DNA from: an uncultured Prevotellaceae bacterium
GTDB lineage: Bacteria > Bacteroidota > Bacteroidia > Bacteroidales > Bacteroidaceae
Reading direction: 5' to 3'
DNA: 64,000 nt
Assembly (NCBI GenBank): GCA_902797505.1
Contig: CADBSW010000047.1
Location: 1-64,000, forward strand
Shown: in pieces, positions 17,371 to 25,778 of the stretch
Layout: each line of letters starts with the position of its first letter
Numbering within the stretch: position 1 is the first letter of the stretch
Notes under the pieces: model-generated
Databases searched by the model: none
Seen by the model: only the letters and a program-made list of their open reading frames with translations
What the model was told of the DNA's origin: nothing
Translations under genes and position numbers: made by a program

Positions 17371-18126
17371 ATTACGAATATTTTCAATCATATAAGAATA
17401 AAGGCAAAGATGATGGGTGCATGCTCATGTCTGTTGCATATTACCGCATGTTTCCTTGCAGCGTGTAGCTCAACTGATGAGGATTTCTTTTATCAAGATG
17501 AGCCGCGTGTACGTTTGGTCGGCGACTATGTTTGGGCTGCTGGTACTGATTCCATCACGTTCTCTTTCGTGGCTTATCCATCAGACGTTACAGAGATGGA
17601 GATGTCGGTAGATGCCCAGATCATGGGCGAGGTAGCCGACCATAATAGAGTGGTCAATCTCTCGGTAGATGATTCCAAGACTACGGCTACTGCCAGTATG
17701 TATACATTTCCGTCAACGGTAACGATTTCTGCCGGTGAGGCAAAGGCAACCTTCCCGGTCGTGTTGAAGCGAGATGCTTCATTAACCTCAAAGAAGGTAA
17801 GACTCTATATAAAGGTAGATGACTCAAGTGATTTCAAGACGGGAGTCAATGAAGAGAATCATATCACGTTGATCTGGAGCGACGTGCTCTCAAAGCCCAA
17901 TAACTGGTCTGACCTGGAGCCTTTCTTCGGAACATACAGTGATACGAAGTACCGCTTTATGTTGACTAACTCTGATGGTGCCGGCGAATTCAGTACAGAG
18001 ACGATGTCATGGGCATTGCTCAACAGTTATCGAATTCGTTTCCAGAATGCGCTCAACGAGTATAATGCCGCGCATCCGGGTAATCCGCTGACTGATGAGA
18101 ATGGACAACTGGTTACGTTTGAGTAA
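17368..18126 (+). CDS. DUF4843 family lipoprotein (locus 1)
   Basis: A 252-residue lipoprotein (lipobox FLAAC, Cys33), predicted to be envelope-associated. It shows the overall pattern of DUF4843 proteins: an early FFYQDEPRVRLVG strand, beta-sandwich-like sequence, and a LSKPNNWSDLEPFFGTYSD segment near the C-terminus. These proteins are encoded after susD in many Bacteroidetes loci, and their role is unknown; accessory ligand binding on the SusCD complex is a reasonable inference. The equivalent gene of locus 2 (51639) contains a matching TRPSQWSGQA segment. Confidence 0.82.
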   Translation: MITNIFNHIRIKAKMMGACSCLLHITACFLAACSSTDEDFFYQDEPRVRLVGDYVWAAGTDSITFSFVAYPSDVTEMEMSVDAQIMGEVADHNRVVNLSVDDSKTTATASMYTFPSTVTISAGEAKATFPVVLKRDASLTSKKVRLYIKVDDSSDFKTGVNEENHITLIWSDVLSKPNNWSDLEPFFGTYSDTKYRFMLTNSDGAGEFSTETMSWALLNSYRIRFQNALNEYNAAHPGNPLTDENGQLVTFE

Positions 18127-18159
18127 TTGATAATTAATAATCGACAATTGATCATTATG
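18124..18159 (+). repeat. 7-bp-period intergenic spacer (DUF4843-PKD-like, locus 1)
   Basis: Degenerate heptamers TAATTGA, TAATTAA, TAATCGA, CAATTGA, TCATTAT fill the gap. They are translatable in frame with the next gene, which would otherwise appear 10 codons longer. Confidence 0.6.
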
Positions 18160-19809
18160 AGTACTAAAATATTTAAGAAAATGACAGCCTTGACAATGGG
18201 CATCTTCTCTTGCACATTGCTTCTGGCTATATGCTCCTTGAGTTCCTGCTCACAGGATGATGGAAACTATGACTATTTGCCCGATGAGGAGGTCAGTAAG
18301 ATAGAACTGGAAGTGGATACTACGATAACAAAGAATCAGTATGCACTTAGCACATTGAATCCTGGTGATGAGGTGGAATTCCATTTGAAAGTGAAATATG
18401 CTCATCCTGAGCGTTTGCAGTACCGTTGGTTCGTACTGAAGACTTACTATAATGTATATCGTCAGGAGCAGATTGGTAACTCTTTGCAGTATCCCCCAGC
18501 AGACACGATTTATAATGAGAAGGACCTGAAGTGGAAATGCGACTTGGAACCAGGCACCTATATGTTCTATTGTAAGGCTGAGGACCCAACCAATGGCATA
18601 GTAGGATATTGGCAGACAACAAGCTATAGTACTGTACAGCAAGGTGGTACGCAGGGTGGTCTCTATCTGTTGACAGAGCGTGACGGACAGACTGATATCG
18701 AGATTTTCACCTCTGGCTTGATGCTGATCTTTGGTTCTGAAACCAAGTGCTTCTACAAATACTATAGTTCTATGAACGGTCATTACCTGGATGGAAAACC
18801 ACTCTTTATCAAAGGTACTCATACTGGTAAGGCTCAAAAGAACGGTTATATGGTAGCTACAGATAAGAACCTCTATCGTTTGAATCAAGTAGGTCTTACT
18901 ACCATGAATACATGGGATAACCTCTTCTATAACACACCTGAGAAGTTTAACCCACAAACCAGCTTCTTCACCAATAACTGTGACTTCTTGATTAATGACG
19001 GTAAGTTGTATGTTACGTATGCTAATCAGACGAATGACCTGAAATTCTCTGAGCCTATCGCTGGTGATTATGAGGCTTTCCCGTTCCTGATGCGTAATAC
19101 GTATACCACATGGCGACCCGTAACAGGAGCTATCAATGCATGGCAGGTACTCTATGATCAGAAGAACCGTAAGTTCCGTCCGTACTACTCTCAGGGTGTT
19201 TCGGTAACCAATTTCAAATCAACTGTTGCCGATGCCGTAGTAGATGCCAACAATGTACCTGGTGATGTGAAGGCTGTCTTCCAAGGTGGTGGCAACTATA
19301 CCTGTGTGATTACCGTTATCAATGGTAAGCCATACCTCTATCGCTACTGCTTCTACAATGTGGTGGATGATGGTGACCTCTCAGCCGAGGGTGATCGTTC
19401 TATCATCGATCTGAGTGGTTGTGAAGATATTATGAATGCCAAGAAGTTCTGCTCTAACACTACTGGATTTGCTTTCTATTACTATACAGATAAGGGCGTT
19501 TATTCGTTCTCTGCTTCCAGTGGAGAGACCACCTCTAATAAGATCTATAGCTGTGAGGCTGGCGAAGAGATTACCTCTATTTATATCTGGGGTAGTGCCG
19601 GCGGTGGATTCCCAACCTCGGATTGTGCCCTGTGGATTGGTGTATGGAACAACAACAAGCAGGACGGTAAACTTGTGCAGTATGAGATGGATGTCAACTA
19701 TGGTGTGCCAAACTCTATGTGGGGTCCCATGGTCGGTGCTCCTGATAACCCACTCATCACAGAGGGATGGGGTAAGATCATAGATATGACTTGTACCAGT
19801 GCTGAGTAA
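18157..19809 (+). CDS. PKD-like family lipoprotein (locus 1)
   Basis: A 550-residue lipoprotein with lipobox LSSC (Cys31) and the motif QDDGNYDY directly after it. The N-terminal part (about 45-160) resembles the PKD-like Ig-fold family found beside DUF4843 in SusCD loci. The remainder has the repeated aromatic/Gly strand pattern of a beta-propeller-like domain (for example GLYLLTERDGQTDIEIF). The start at 18157 is chosen because codons upstream are spacer repeat. It is five bases upstream of the TlpA gene. The GNYEY motif recurs in the locus 2 paralogue at 52518. Function is unknown; a surface ligand-binding role is inferred from its position. Confidence 0.8.
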   Translation: MSTKIFKKMTALTMGIFSCTLLLAICSLSSCSQDDGNYDYLPDEEVSKIELEVDTTITKNQYALSTLNPGDEVEFHLKVKYAHPERLQYRWFVLKTYYNVYRQEQIGNSLQYPPADTIYNEKDLKWKCDLEPGTYMFYCKAEDPTNGIVGYWQTTSYSTVQQGGTQGGLYLLTERDGQTDIEIFTSGLMLIFGSETKCFYKYYSSMNGHYLDGKPLFIKGTHTGKAQKNGYMVATDKNLYRLNQVGLTTMNTWDNLFYNTPEKFNPQTSFFTNNCDFLINDGKLYVTYANQTNDLKFSEPIAGDYEAFPFLMRNTYTTWRPVTGAINAWQVLYDQKNRKFRPYYSQGVSVTNFKSTVADAVVDANNVPGDVKAVFQGGGNYTCVITVINGKPYLYRYCFYNVVDDGDLSAEGDRSIIDLSGCEDIMNAKKFCSNTTGFAFYYYTDKGVYSFSASSGETTSNKIYSCEAGEEITSIYIWGSAGGGFPTSDCALWIGVWNNNKQDGKLVQYEMDVNYGVPNSMWGPMVGAPDNPLITEGWGKIIDMTCTSAE

Positions 19810-19814
19810 TTCAT

Positions 19815-20966
19815 ATGATGATGAAAAGATTATTATTTGCTTTTTTTGCACTGATCGCATGCTTAGGCATCAGCGCACAGAAATATACAGTTAACGGTAT
19901 CGTCGAGGGTCTCCCCGACGGTACTGTTCTCCAACTCATTCCAATGAGTCATGGTAAAGAGACTCCTTTAGGAGAGACGACTGTACAAGGTGGAAAGTTT
20001 AAGTTTACAGGCAGTGTCAAGGAACCGATCTGTGGACATGTGATGGTGAAAGACAGCTATGGCTACTGCTCGTTTATGTTGGAGAATCGTGGCATCGTTG
20101 TCAATGCCAAGGTGACAAAGAGTAAGGCACATGATGGTGTCGATCTCTATAATTGGAAATCTACGGTCTTAGGTTCTCCCCTCACGGATAAATACAATGG
20201 CTTTGTGGCAGAACGTAACAAACTGGATGATCTCTACATGGCTAACCATGAGAAGTTTAAGGGTGTTCATGAAAAGGCCAGCAAGTTGAAAGACGAAGAG
20301 TTGGCTGCCTATAAAAAGTCGGATGAATATCTGGCAATGGAAAAGGCCGACGGTGATTTTTTCCAGACAGCAGAGAAAGTGCTGAACGGACTCATCTTGG
20401 ATAACAAGGATTCTTTCTGGGGACCGTTGCTTGCCCATCAGTTCATGAATTACTTCACGCCAGGACAGCGTAACCTGTATAATCAGTTCTCTGATGCGGC
20501 CAAGAACTCTTGGTATGGCAAGAAAATGAAAGAGGAGTTATGGCCAGCCGGTGGAGTGGGAGAGAAGATCCCTGCCTTCACCATCAAGGATGAGGCTGGC
20601 AAGGCATACACCTTCCAGCAGTTGGCCAAGGGAAAGAAATATGTGATCATCGACTTCTGGGCTTCATGGTGTGCTCCCTGTCGCAAGGAGATACCCAATG
20701 TGAAGAAGCAGTATGAACTGTATAAAGACAAGGGCTTGGAGGTGATCAGTATCTCTATCGACCGCAATGCTGCCCAGTGGAAGAAGGCGTTGGAGGAGGA
20801 GCAACTCAAATGGCCTAACTTCTTGAGTAACAAGGTGGCTGATCAGTTTAAGGTAAAGGCTGTTCCTACGATGTATCTAGTAGATACCAAGGGTGTTATC
20901 CTTGCCGAGAACGATGATGCGCGTGGCGAGAAGCTCGCAGCTAAGTTGGCTGAGTTGTTTAAATAA
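19815..20966 (+). CDS. TlpA-family thiol-disulfide oxidoreductase with DUF4369 (locus 1)
   Basis: A 383-residue exported protein: signal peptide MMMKRLLFAFFALIACLGIS ending near residue 22, N-terminal DUF4369-like beta domain (about 23-120, YTVNGIVEGLPDGTVLQLIP), helical linker, and a C-terminal thioredoxin fold with WASWCAPCRKEI (Cys286 and Cys289) and a cis-Pro in AVPT. Family knowledge supports periplasmic disulfide reduction. It is the last gene of the locus 1 operon, 5 bases after the PKD-like gene and just before a strong terminator, so it is co-expressed with the transporter. Whether it acts on cargo or on the SusC/FecR proteins is unknown. Confidence 0.9.
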   Translation: MMMKRLLFAFFALIACLGISAQKYTVNGIVEGLPDGTVLQLIPMSHGKETPLGETTVQGGKFKFTGSVKEPICGHVMVKDSYGYCSFMLENRGIVVNAKVTKSKAHDGVDLYNWKSTVLGSPLTDKYNGFVAERNKLDDLYMANHEKFKGVHEKASKLKDEELAAYKKSDEYLAMEKADGDFFQTAEKVLNGLILDNKDSFWGPLLAHQFMNYFTPGQRNLYNQFSDAAKNSWYGKKMKEELWPAGGVGEKIPAFTIKDEAGKAYTFQQLAKGKKYVIIDFWASWCAPCRKEIPNVKKQYELYKDKGLEVISISIDRNAAQWKKALEEEQLKWPNFLSNKVADQFKVKAVPTMYLVDTKGVILAENDDARGEKLAAKLAELFK

Positions 20967-20988
20967 TTAATCAATATGATTTGTAATG

Positions 20989-21021
20989 GTATCGGCATGT
21001 TCTCATGTCGATACTTTTTTT
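20989..21021 (+). terminator. Intrinsic terminator of the locus 1 operon
   Basis: GTATCGGCATG (20989-20999) pairs with CATGTCGATAC (21004-21014), one G-U pair, followed by seven T residues. A textbook rho-independent terminator 23 bases after the TlpA stop. Confidence 0.92.
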
Positions 21022-21160
21022 AAATAAAATGAAAGAATATTCATTTCTTTGATTACATGATGAATATAATAGCGTCTTATTAGTGGTTAGTTTTCATGCA
21101 TCGTTTTAGGATGCAAATTAGTTAAACATTCTCTTTTCGATAGGTAGATTTTTAAGGTTA

Positions 21161-21200
21161 AGCCCCTGTTACGTAGCGATACGACAACAGGGGCTATTTT
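21161..21200. terminator. Stem-loop, probable terminator
   Basis: AGCCCCTGTT (21161-21170) and AACAGGGGCT (21186-21195) are perfect complements around a 15-base loop, followed by ATTTTA. It lies between the locus 1 terminator and the heptamer tract, and might serve the opposing lipoprotein gene or be a remnant. Confidence 0.55.
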
Positions 21201-21202
21201 AG

Positions 21203-21363
21203 TTCATAGTTCATAGTGTAGTGTTTAGAGTTTAGGGTTTAGAGTTTAGGGCTCATAGTTTACCATGCAAATCATAACTCTACACTCTACACTCTACACT
21301 TTACACTCTACACTCTAAACTCTACATTCTACACTCTACACTCTACATTCTACACTCTACACT
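21203..21363. repeat. Heptamer tandem repeat tract
   Basis: About 160 bases of degenerate 7-bp repeats: first GTTTAGA/GTTTAGG-type units, then after a short break the complementary ACTCTAC-type units (CTACACT, CTACATT, CTAAACT). The two halves are roughly inverted, so a long imperfect hairpin is possible. It sits between convergent transcription units and abuts the stop codon at 21362. No spacers or coding potential are seen. Confidence 0.85.
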
Positions 21364-21727
21364 AATTTTCTTTTACCGCCAGGATACGCTTGGCCTTCAA
21401 ATCTGGATCCAGATAGAAGGTGCGCCTGAGAGTGTCATCCTTCATGATGATCTTGGTAGAAAGAAGTAACTTTGTCTTAATGCCTTTATAATCAGCTAAT
21501 TTCACGGGTTGCTTGAAGAGTTTGTCTGTTGCGCAACGCTTCTGCAGATCACCCATGATAGAGTCGTTGATACGGTAGGTGGAGTCTAACTTACCAAACT
21601 GCAGGGCATAGTCATCCGTCACCATCTGTTTTTTAAGGAAGTCCCTGACGATGTCCTTAGCTTCATAGCGCTGTCCACATGAACCCATGAGGACAGCGCC
21701 GATGATCAATATAAATAGTTTTCTCAT
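21362..21727 (-). CDS. Small lipoprotein of unknown function, coupled to pepD
   Basis: A 121-residue lipoprotein with signal MRKLFILIIGAVLMGSC (Cys17). The mature part is about 105 residues, charged and mixed helical/strand, with no recognised domain. The start at 21727 overlaps the pepD stop in an ATGA arrangement, so translation is probably coupled to pepD; a longer frame upstream only reads pepD out of frame. Its role is not known. Confidence 0.75.
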   Translation of the reverse strand: MRKLFILIIGAVLMGSCGQRYEAKDIVRDFLKKQMVTDDYALQFGKLDSTYRINDSIMGDLQKRCATDKLFKQPVKLADYKGIKTKLLLSTKIIMKDDTLRRTFYLDPDLKAKRILAVKEN

Positions 21728-23184
21728 TTTTTCTCGGGGATATTCTTCAGTATCTCCAGAAGGTGATCCCATACCATCTGTACGGTAGGAATGAGCAGAC
21801 GCTCTGTCGGCGTATGCACATCGCGCAGGGTAGGACCGAAGCTTACCATATCCATATGCGGATATTTCTCAGAGAACAGACCGCACTCCAGACCGGCATG
21901 GATACCCTTCACGATAGGATCCTTGCCGAAGAGCTTCTTGTAGGTCTCTACCACCAGGTCGGTGAGCTTGCTGTTGGGGTTCATCTTCCATGCGGGATAA
22001 CCGTCGCCTTGCTGTACCTCTGCACCAGCCAACTGGAAGAGGGCCTTTACGGTATTACCCATATTCTCGAGGTTACTCATCACGTTAGAACGCTGTGAGG
22101 CCACTACCACACACTCGTTCTCTGCCGTCTGTACGCTGGCAACATTGCTGGAGGTCTCTACCATCCATGCGAGTGCCTCATCCTGACACATAGAGAACAC
22201 ACCGTTGTCGATAGCCTGCAGCGTGCGGATCAGGTTCTGTGCCACCTGCTTCTCAATCACGGGAACAGCCTCAGTGCTCTCCATGAAGAACTCCATGGCG
22301 GTATCAGATACATGATACTCGTCTTTCACATCGTCTGCGAAGATATTCCAGTCGGCACGTACGGTCTCCTTACACTCGTTAGGCACTGCGAAGACTACCT
22401 GTCCATCGCGTGGGATGGCGTTGTGCATCTTACCAGAGTTGAAAGAAGCTACGCGCAGGTCGCATTTCTCCATCTCCTTATATATAAAGCGAGCCAGCAC
22501 CTTGATGGCATTAGCGCGTTTCTTCTCGATATCATCACCAGAGTGGCCGCCCTTGAAGCCCTTTACGGATACCTTCATGAAGAAGTAGCCCTCGGGGGCA
22601 TTCTCACGGGTATAACGGAAGGTGGCTGATGTGGTCTTACCACCGGCGCAAGAGATGAAGAACTGTCCCTCATCCTCACTGTCGAGGTTGATCAGCATAT
22701 TACCGGTCATGAATCCCGGCTGGATACCGAAAGCACCAGTCAGACCGGTTTCCTCATCACGTGTAAACAGACATTCTATCGGTCCGTGGGCGATATCATC
22801 AGAATCGAGGATGGCCATCTCGATAGCACAACCGATACCATCGTCTGCACCTAAGGTAGTGCCTTTGGCACGGAGCCACTCTCCGTCAACGTATGTCTCG
22901 ATGGGATCATTATCGAAGTCAATCTCCACATCCACCAGTTTGTCACACACCATGTCCATATGACTCTGGATAACAACGGTCTCACGATTCTCATAACCTG
23001 GTGTGGCCGGTTTACGGATGAGCACATTGCCCGTCTCATCTACCAAGGTCTCCAGTTGATGACTCTTACCAAACTCTTTCAGGTACTCGATAATCTTTTC
23101 CTCTCTTTTTGAAGGACGAGGAATCTGGTTAATTCTTGCGAACTGTTCAAACACGCAAGCAGGTTTTAATTCACTTTTATTCAT
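21724..23184 (-). CDS. pepD: Aminoacyl-histidine dipeptidase (cytosol non-specific dipeptidase, M20C)
   Basis: Zinc-dependent dipeptidase that hydrolyses Xaa-His and other unblocked dipeptides in the cytoplasm. M20 metal-site motifs are visible: SHMDMV (His75, Asp77), LGADDGIG (Asp114 bridging both metals) and RDEETGLTGA (catalytic Glu144 and Glu145). A C-terminal GIHAGLECGLF motif contributes the last metal ligand. Length 486 is typical of PepD. It is followed by a translationally coupled lipoprotein gene. It fits an organism that lives on peptides. Confidence 0.94.
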   Translation of the reverse strand: MNKSELKPACVFEQFARINQIPRPSKREEKIIEYLKEFGKSHQLETLVDETGNVLIRKPATPGYENRETVVIQSHMDMVCDKLVDVEIDFDNDPIETYVDGEWLRAKGTTLGADDGIGCAIEMAILDSDDIAHGPIECLFTRDEETGLTGAFGIQPGFMTGNMLINLDSEDEGQFFISCAGGKTTSATFRYTRENAPEGYFFMKVSVKGFKGGHSGDDIEKKRANAIKVLARFIYKEMEKCDLRVASFNSGKMHNAIPRDGQVVFAVPNECKETVRADWNIFADDVKDEYHVSDTAMEFFMESTEAVPVIEKQVAQNLIRTLQAIDNGVFSMCQDEALAWMVETSSNVASVQTAENECVVVASQRSNVMSNLENMGNTVKALFQLAGAEVQQGDGYPAWKMNPNSKLTDLVVETYKKLFGKDPIVKGIHAGLECGLFSEKYPHMDMVSFGPTLRDVHTPTERLLIPTVQMVWDHLLEILKNIPEKK

Positions 23185-23285
23185 TATTTATCTTATTTTA
23201 TAACTGAAATTATAAATAAATGCTTAACTTTGCCGCCTGTGACGGTGAAGATACTGGGTCTCGGCAAAAAAATAAACGAATTTAT

Positions 23286-23316
23286 TTTGTTCTGCACATG
23301 ACTTTTAGTAACTTTG
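23286..23316 (+). promoter_or_regulatory. Bacteroides-type promoter for the small membrane protein/ompH-like pair
   Basis: TTTG (23286-23289), 19 bases, TAACTTTG (23309-23316): a full -33/-7 match ending 19 bases before the start codon at 23336. Confidence 0.75.
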
Positions 23317-23335
23317 CAATGCAAAATTAATAAAA

Positions 23336-23530
23336 ATGGTAGAAACTCTGCTCATTACGGTGTTAATAATTGCTATTTGTGTAGCATTATTGTCAGTCAA
23401 GGTGCTATTCAAGAAGAATGGACACTTTGAGTCGCAGCATATCCATGACAGTAAGGCGATGCGCGATCGTGGCATTCATTGCGTGATGGACCAAGACCGT
23501 GAGGCAAGAGCTGCTAACAAAGCATATTAA
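23336..23530 (+). CDS. Small single-span membrane protein, conserved in Bacteroidales
   Basis: A 64-residue protein with one N-terminal membrane helix (about 3-24) and a cytoplasmic tail containing FKKNGHFESQHI and the ending MDQDREARAANKAY. I recognise the general form (helix, FKKNG.F, HCV-type QDREA tail) from small hypothetical proteins of Bacteroidales, but no function is known. It has a consensus promoter and precedes the OmpH-like gene by 19 bases, so the two are probably co-transcribed. Confidence 0.75.
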   Translation: MVETLLITVLIIAICVALLSVKVLFKKNGHFESQHIHDSKAMRDRGIHCVMDQDREARAANKAY

Positions 23531-23549
23531 TAAAACAAAATTATAAAAG

Positions 23550-24164
23550 ATGAAAAAGACAATTTTGATGGCTGTGGCAGGCCTATTTGCCATGACCGCT
23601 TGCAACCAGCAGGCCCCCAAGGTGGATGAGAAGTCAGAAGCTGCTCCCACTAACAGTGAGTTGAAGATTGCTTTCGTAGAGGTCGACTCTATCATGTCGC
23701 AGTATGAGTTCTGCAAGGAGTATTCCAAGATCCTTGAGAAGAAAGGACAGAATATCCAGAATACAATTGCACAGAAGGGTCAGAACCTGCAGGCTGCCGC
23801 TAATAAGTTCCAGCAGGATCTGCAGAACAATAAATACACCCAGCAGCAGGCTGAGGCTGTGAACGCCGGTTTGCAGAAGCAGCAGGCCGACCTGCAGGCA
23901 TTGCAGCAGCGTCTGGGCAGTGATTTCCAGGCCGAGACCGATAAGTTTAATGCCGCTCTGCGCGACTCTATCCAGCACTTCCTGGCTAAGTATAACAAGG
24001 ATAAGAAATACTCTCTGATCCTTTCTAAGGCAGGTGATAACATCCTCTTTGCAGACAAGGCTTACGATGTAACCAACGAGGTGATCGCCGGTCTGAACAA
24101 GGCTTACAAGAAGAATACCGCTAAGAAAGAGGAAAAGAAAGAAGAGACCACAGAGAAGAAGTAA
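23550..24164 (+). CDS. OmpH/Skp-family periplasmic chaperone-like lipoprotein
   Basis: A 204-residue protein with a lipoprotein signal (MTAC, Cys18), a short beta strand ELKIAFVEVDSIMSQYEF, and a long Gln/Lys-rich coiled coil (about 60-150). A second strand follows (YSLILSKAGDNILFAD), then a Lys/Glu tail. This is the OmpH/Skp layout; Skp holds unfolded outer-membrane proteins in the periplasm. Skp is normally soluble, whereas lipidated forms occur in Bacteroidetes. Two tandem hairpins follow the gene. Confidence 0.88.
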   Translation: MKKTILMAVAGLFAMTACNQQAPKVDEKSEAAPTNSELKIAFVEVDSIMSQYEFCKEYSKILEKKGQNIQNTIAQKGQNLQAAANKFQQDLQNNKYTQQQAEAVNAGLQKQQADLQALQQRLGSDFQAETDKFNAALRDSIQHFLAKYNKDKKYSLILSKAGDNILFADKAYDVTNEVIAGLNKAYKKNTAKKEEKKEETTEKK

Positions 24165-24210
24165 TTCTTCGTCTCTCTTATTGATATATTCGTATCAAGA
24201 AATATAACAA

Positions 24211-24288
24211 ACACAGGAGTGCGCTGTACTGGCGCACTCCTGTGTCTATATATAGCAATGCAGTGCGCTATACTGGCGCACTGCATTG
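24211..24288. repeat. Two tandem, related stem-loops after the ompH-like gene
   Basis: ACACAGGAGTGCGC..GCGCACTCCTGTGT (24211-24245) and CAATGCAGTGCGC..GCGCACTGCATTG (24256-24288). They share the inner sequence GTGCGCTRTACTGGCGCAC but have different outer stems. The first probably terminates the upstream operon and the second the convergent PepSY operon. Confidence 0.75.
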
Positions 24289-24323
24289 TTCATGATAGGC
24301 ACTAAGGAGTGTGATGATAATAG

Positions 24324-25778
24324 TTACCGTGAAGAATGATATTTTCTCTTGAGAAACTTTATTCCCAAGACCACACCTGTGAGTGATACGAAGGCTCCGC
24401 CTAAGCATAAGGTCCATATCAGGATGGTCCAGATCACAGGATGCTCCACCAACCATTTGATATTCAGATAATGGATGCCACTGAACACCCACTTTTTGGC
24501 CCGTTTGTTCTGGGTGAGGTACTTGGTGTCACCATTATGCGGGTTGATATAATAGGTGGTCTTGTCAGCATTGTCGATATCCACCTTATATACAGGTAAT
24601 GGCAGTGCGTGGGTGCGCGACAGGTAATACTCGTCGTACTCATCCATCTGTCGGATGGTGAAGGGCGTGTCTTTTCCGTTCATCTTCCTGACAGCCTTTT
24701 CGATGACAGGGATTGGGATCGTCAGTTCTTCGATCTGTCTTTCTGAGGCATTGATGCACACTTCTTCCTCGCCGTTGATGATGCGGTAGATGGGGATATC
24801 ACCGATGCGCGACCACGTCACCTGTTTCAGGTCGTGATACTTGGTTGACAGAAGACGGTGGTCGAGGGTGTATTTCTCTATGGGCAACATCTTACTGCTG
24901 TTCCACATCTTCGACTCTTTGAAGAAGTAATCACCTTCCATGGGTACCAGCCACTTGGGTATCCGTTGCATGGCCATCATACCACTCAGTCCCCAACCCA
25001 CGAGGAAAATACCGAAGATGAGTCCTACTATGTGATGCCACTTATACGTCCATTTCTTATACGGACTGCCCCAACGCTTCTTGTTTCTGCGATTCCGCAA
25101 CAAGGCATCGATGCCTACGTACATTCCTGAGAGTGCAGCCAGCAGACAGATGAGTCCGCCGATGGTTATGGTGGTCTCCCACACATCCACATCCTTGCGT
25201 ATCATGGGGAAGTAGAATTTGTGGGGTATCGCACCTGCCCATGCCCAGAAGCGTGAGTGCCTGTCTGTGAATTGCAGCACCTCTGCCGTATGACTGTCGA
25301 TATACAGTTGGTGCTTCTCGGCATCGTCAAAGAAGAAACGATAGATAGGCAGGTTCTTCTCGTATCGACTGTAGAGCACCCATTGTTGTCGTTCATGCAG
25401 GGTGTCGATCTTCATGACCGGTGCATCGACCCATTGCTGTGCGATGCTTTTGATGGTCTCAGAGGTTACCGGCATAACCTGTTTTATAGAGTCTGCACAG
25501 ATCGTATAGGTGGTGTCAGCGGTGGTGAGCTCTGCCAGTGTCTGTCCTTGGAACTGTCGGATGCTCAGTTTCTGCAGCGAGTCTTTCTGTTGTGCGATGA
25601 GCGTCTCTATGGCCGGTAAAGAATCGGGAAGGTCCTCGTAGTGCCCATTGATCTCCGTATCTGATAATCTCGGATACGGATGATAGAGCAGTACGAGACC
25701 CGTGATGAACCACATCGCGAAGAACAGTGCGATGACTGTTCCCGTGATGCGGTGCAGAGAGAGCATGTATTTATTCAT
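24324..25778 (-). CDS. PepSY-associated transmembrane protein (XusC-like)
   Basis: A 484-residue inner-membrane protein with four predicted helices (about 9-31, 188-212, 245-268, 440-467), large periplasmic PepSY-type segments between them, and membrane-proximal histidines (LHRITG, WHHIVG). PepSY_TM proteins encoded beside TonB receptors are linked to iron or siderophore handling and may be haem-containing reductases. It overlaps the upstream DUF4374 gene by 8 bases and is the last gene of a riboswitch-controlled operon. The order receptor-DUF4374-PepSY is that of the xenosiderophore system XusABC of Bacteroides thetaiotaomicron as I recall it. Confidence 0.87.
   Translation of the reverse strand: MNKYMLSLHRITGTVIALFFAMWFITGLVLLYHPYPRLSDTEINGHYEDLPDSLPAIETLIAQQKDSLQKLSIRQFQGQTLAELTTADTTYTICADSIKQVMPVTSETIKSIAQQWVDAPVMKIDTLHERQQWVLYSRYEKNLPIYRFFFDDAEKHQLYIDSHTAEVLQFTDRHSRFWAWAGAIPHKFYFPMIRKDVDVWETTITIGGLICLLAALSGMYVGIDALLRNRRNKKRWGSPYKKWTYKWHHIVGLIFGIFLVGWGLSGMMAMQRIPKWLVPMEGDYFFKESKMWNSSKMLPIEKYTLDHRLLSTKYHDLKQVTWSRIGDIPIYRIINGEEEVCINASERQIEELTIPIPVIEKAVRKMNGKDTPFTIRQMDEYDEYYLSRTHALPLPVYKVDIDNADKTTYYINPHNGDTKYLTQNKRAKKWVFSGIHYLNIKWLVEHPVIWTILIWTLCLGGAFVSLTGVVLGIKFLKRKYHSSR

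Noticed and set aside
18250..18957. A 235-codon antisense open frame over the PKD-like gene
   Set aside because: The plus-strand gene has a lipobox and operon context; the antisense frame has neither.
21203..21363. Possible CRISPR or phase-variable coding repeat
   Set aside because: The 7-bp units are degenerate, noncoding and not interrupted by spacers; no open frame uses them.
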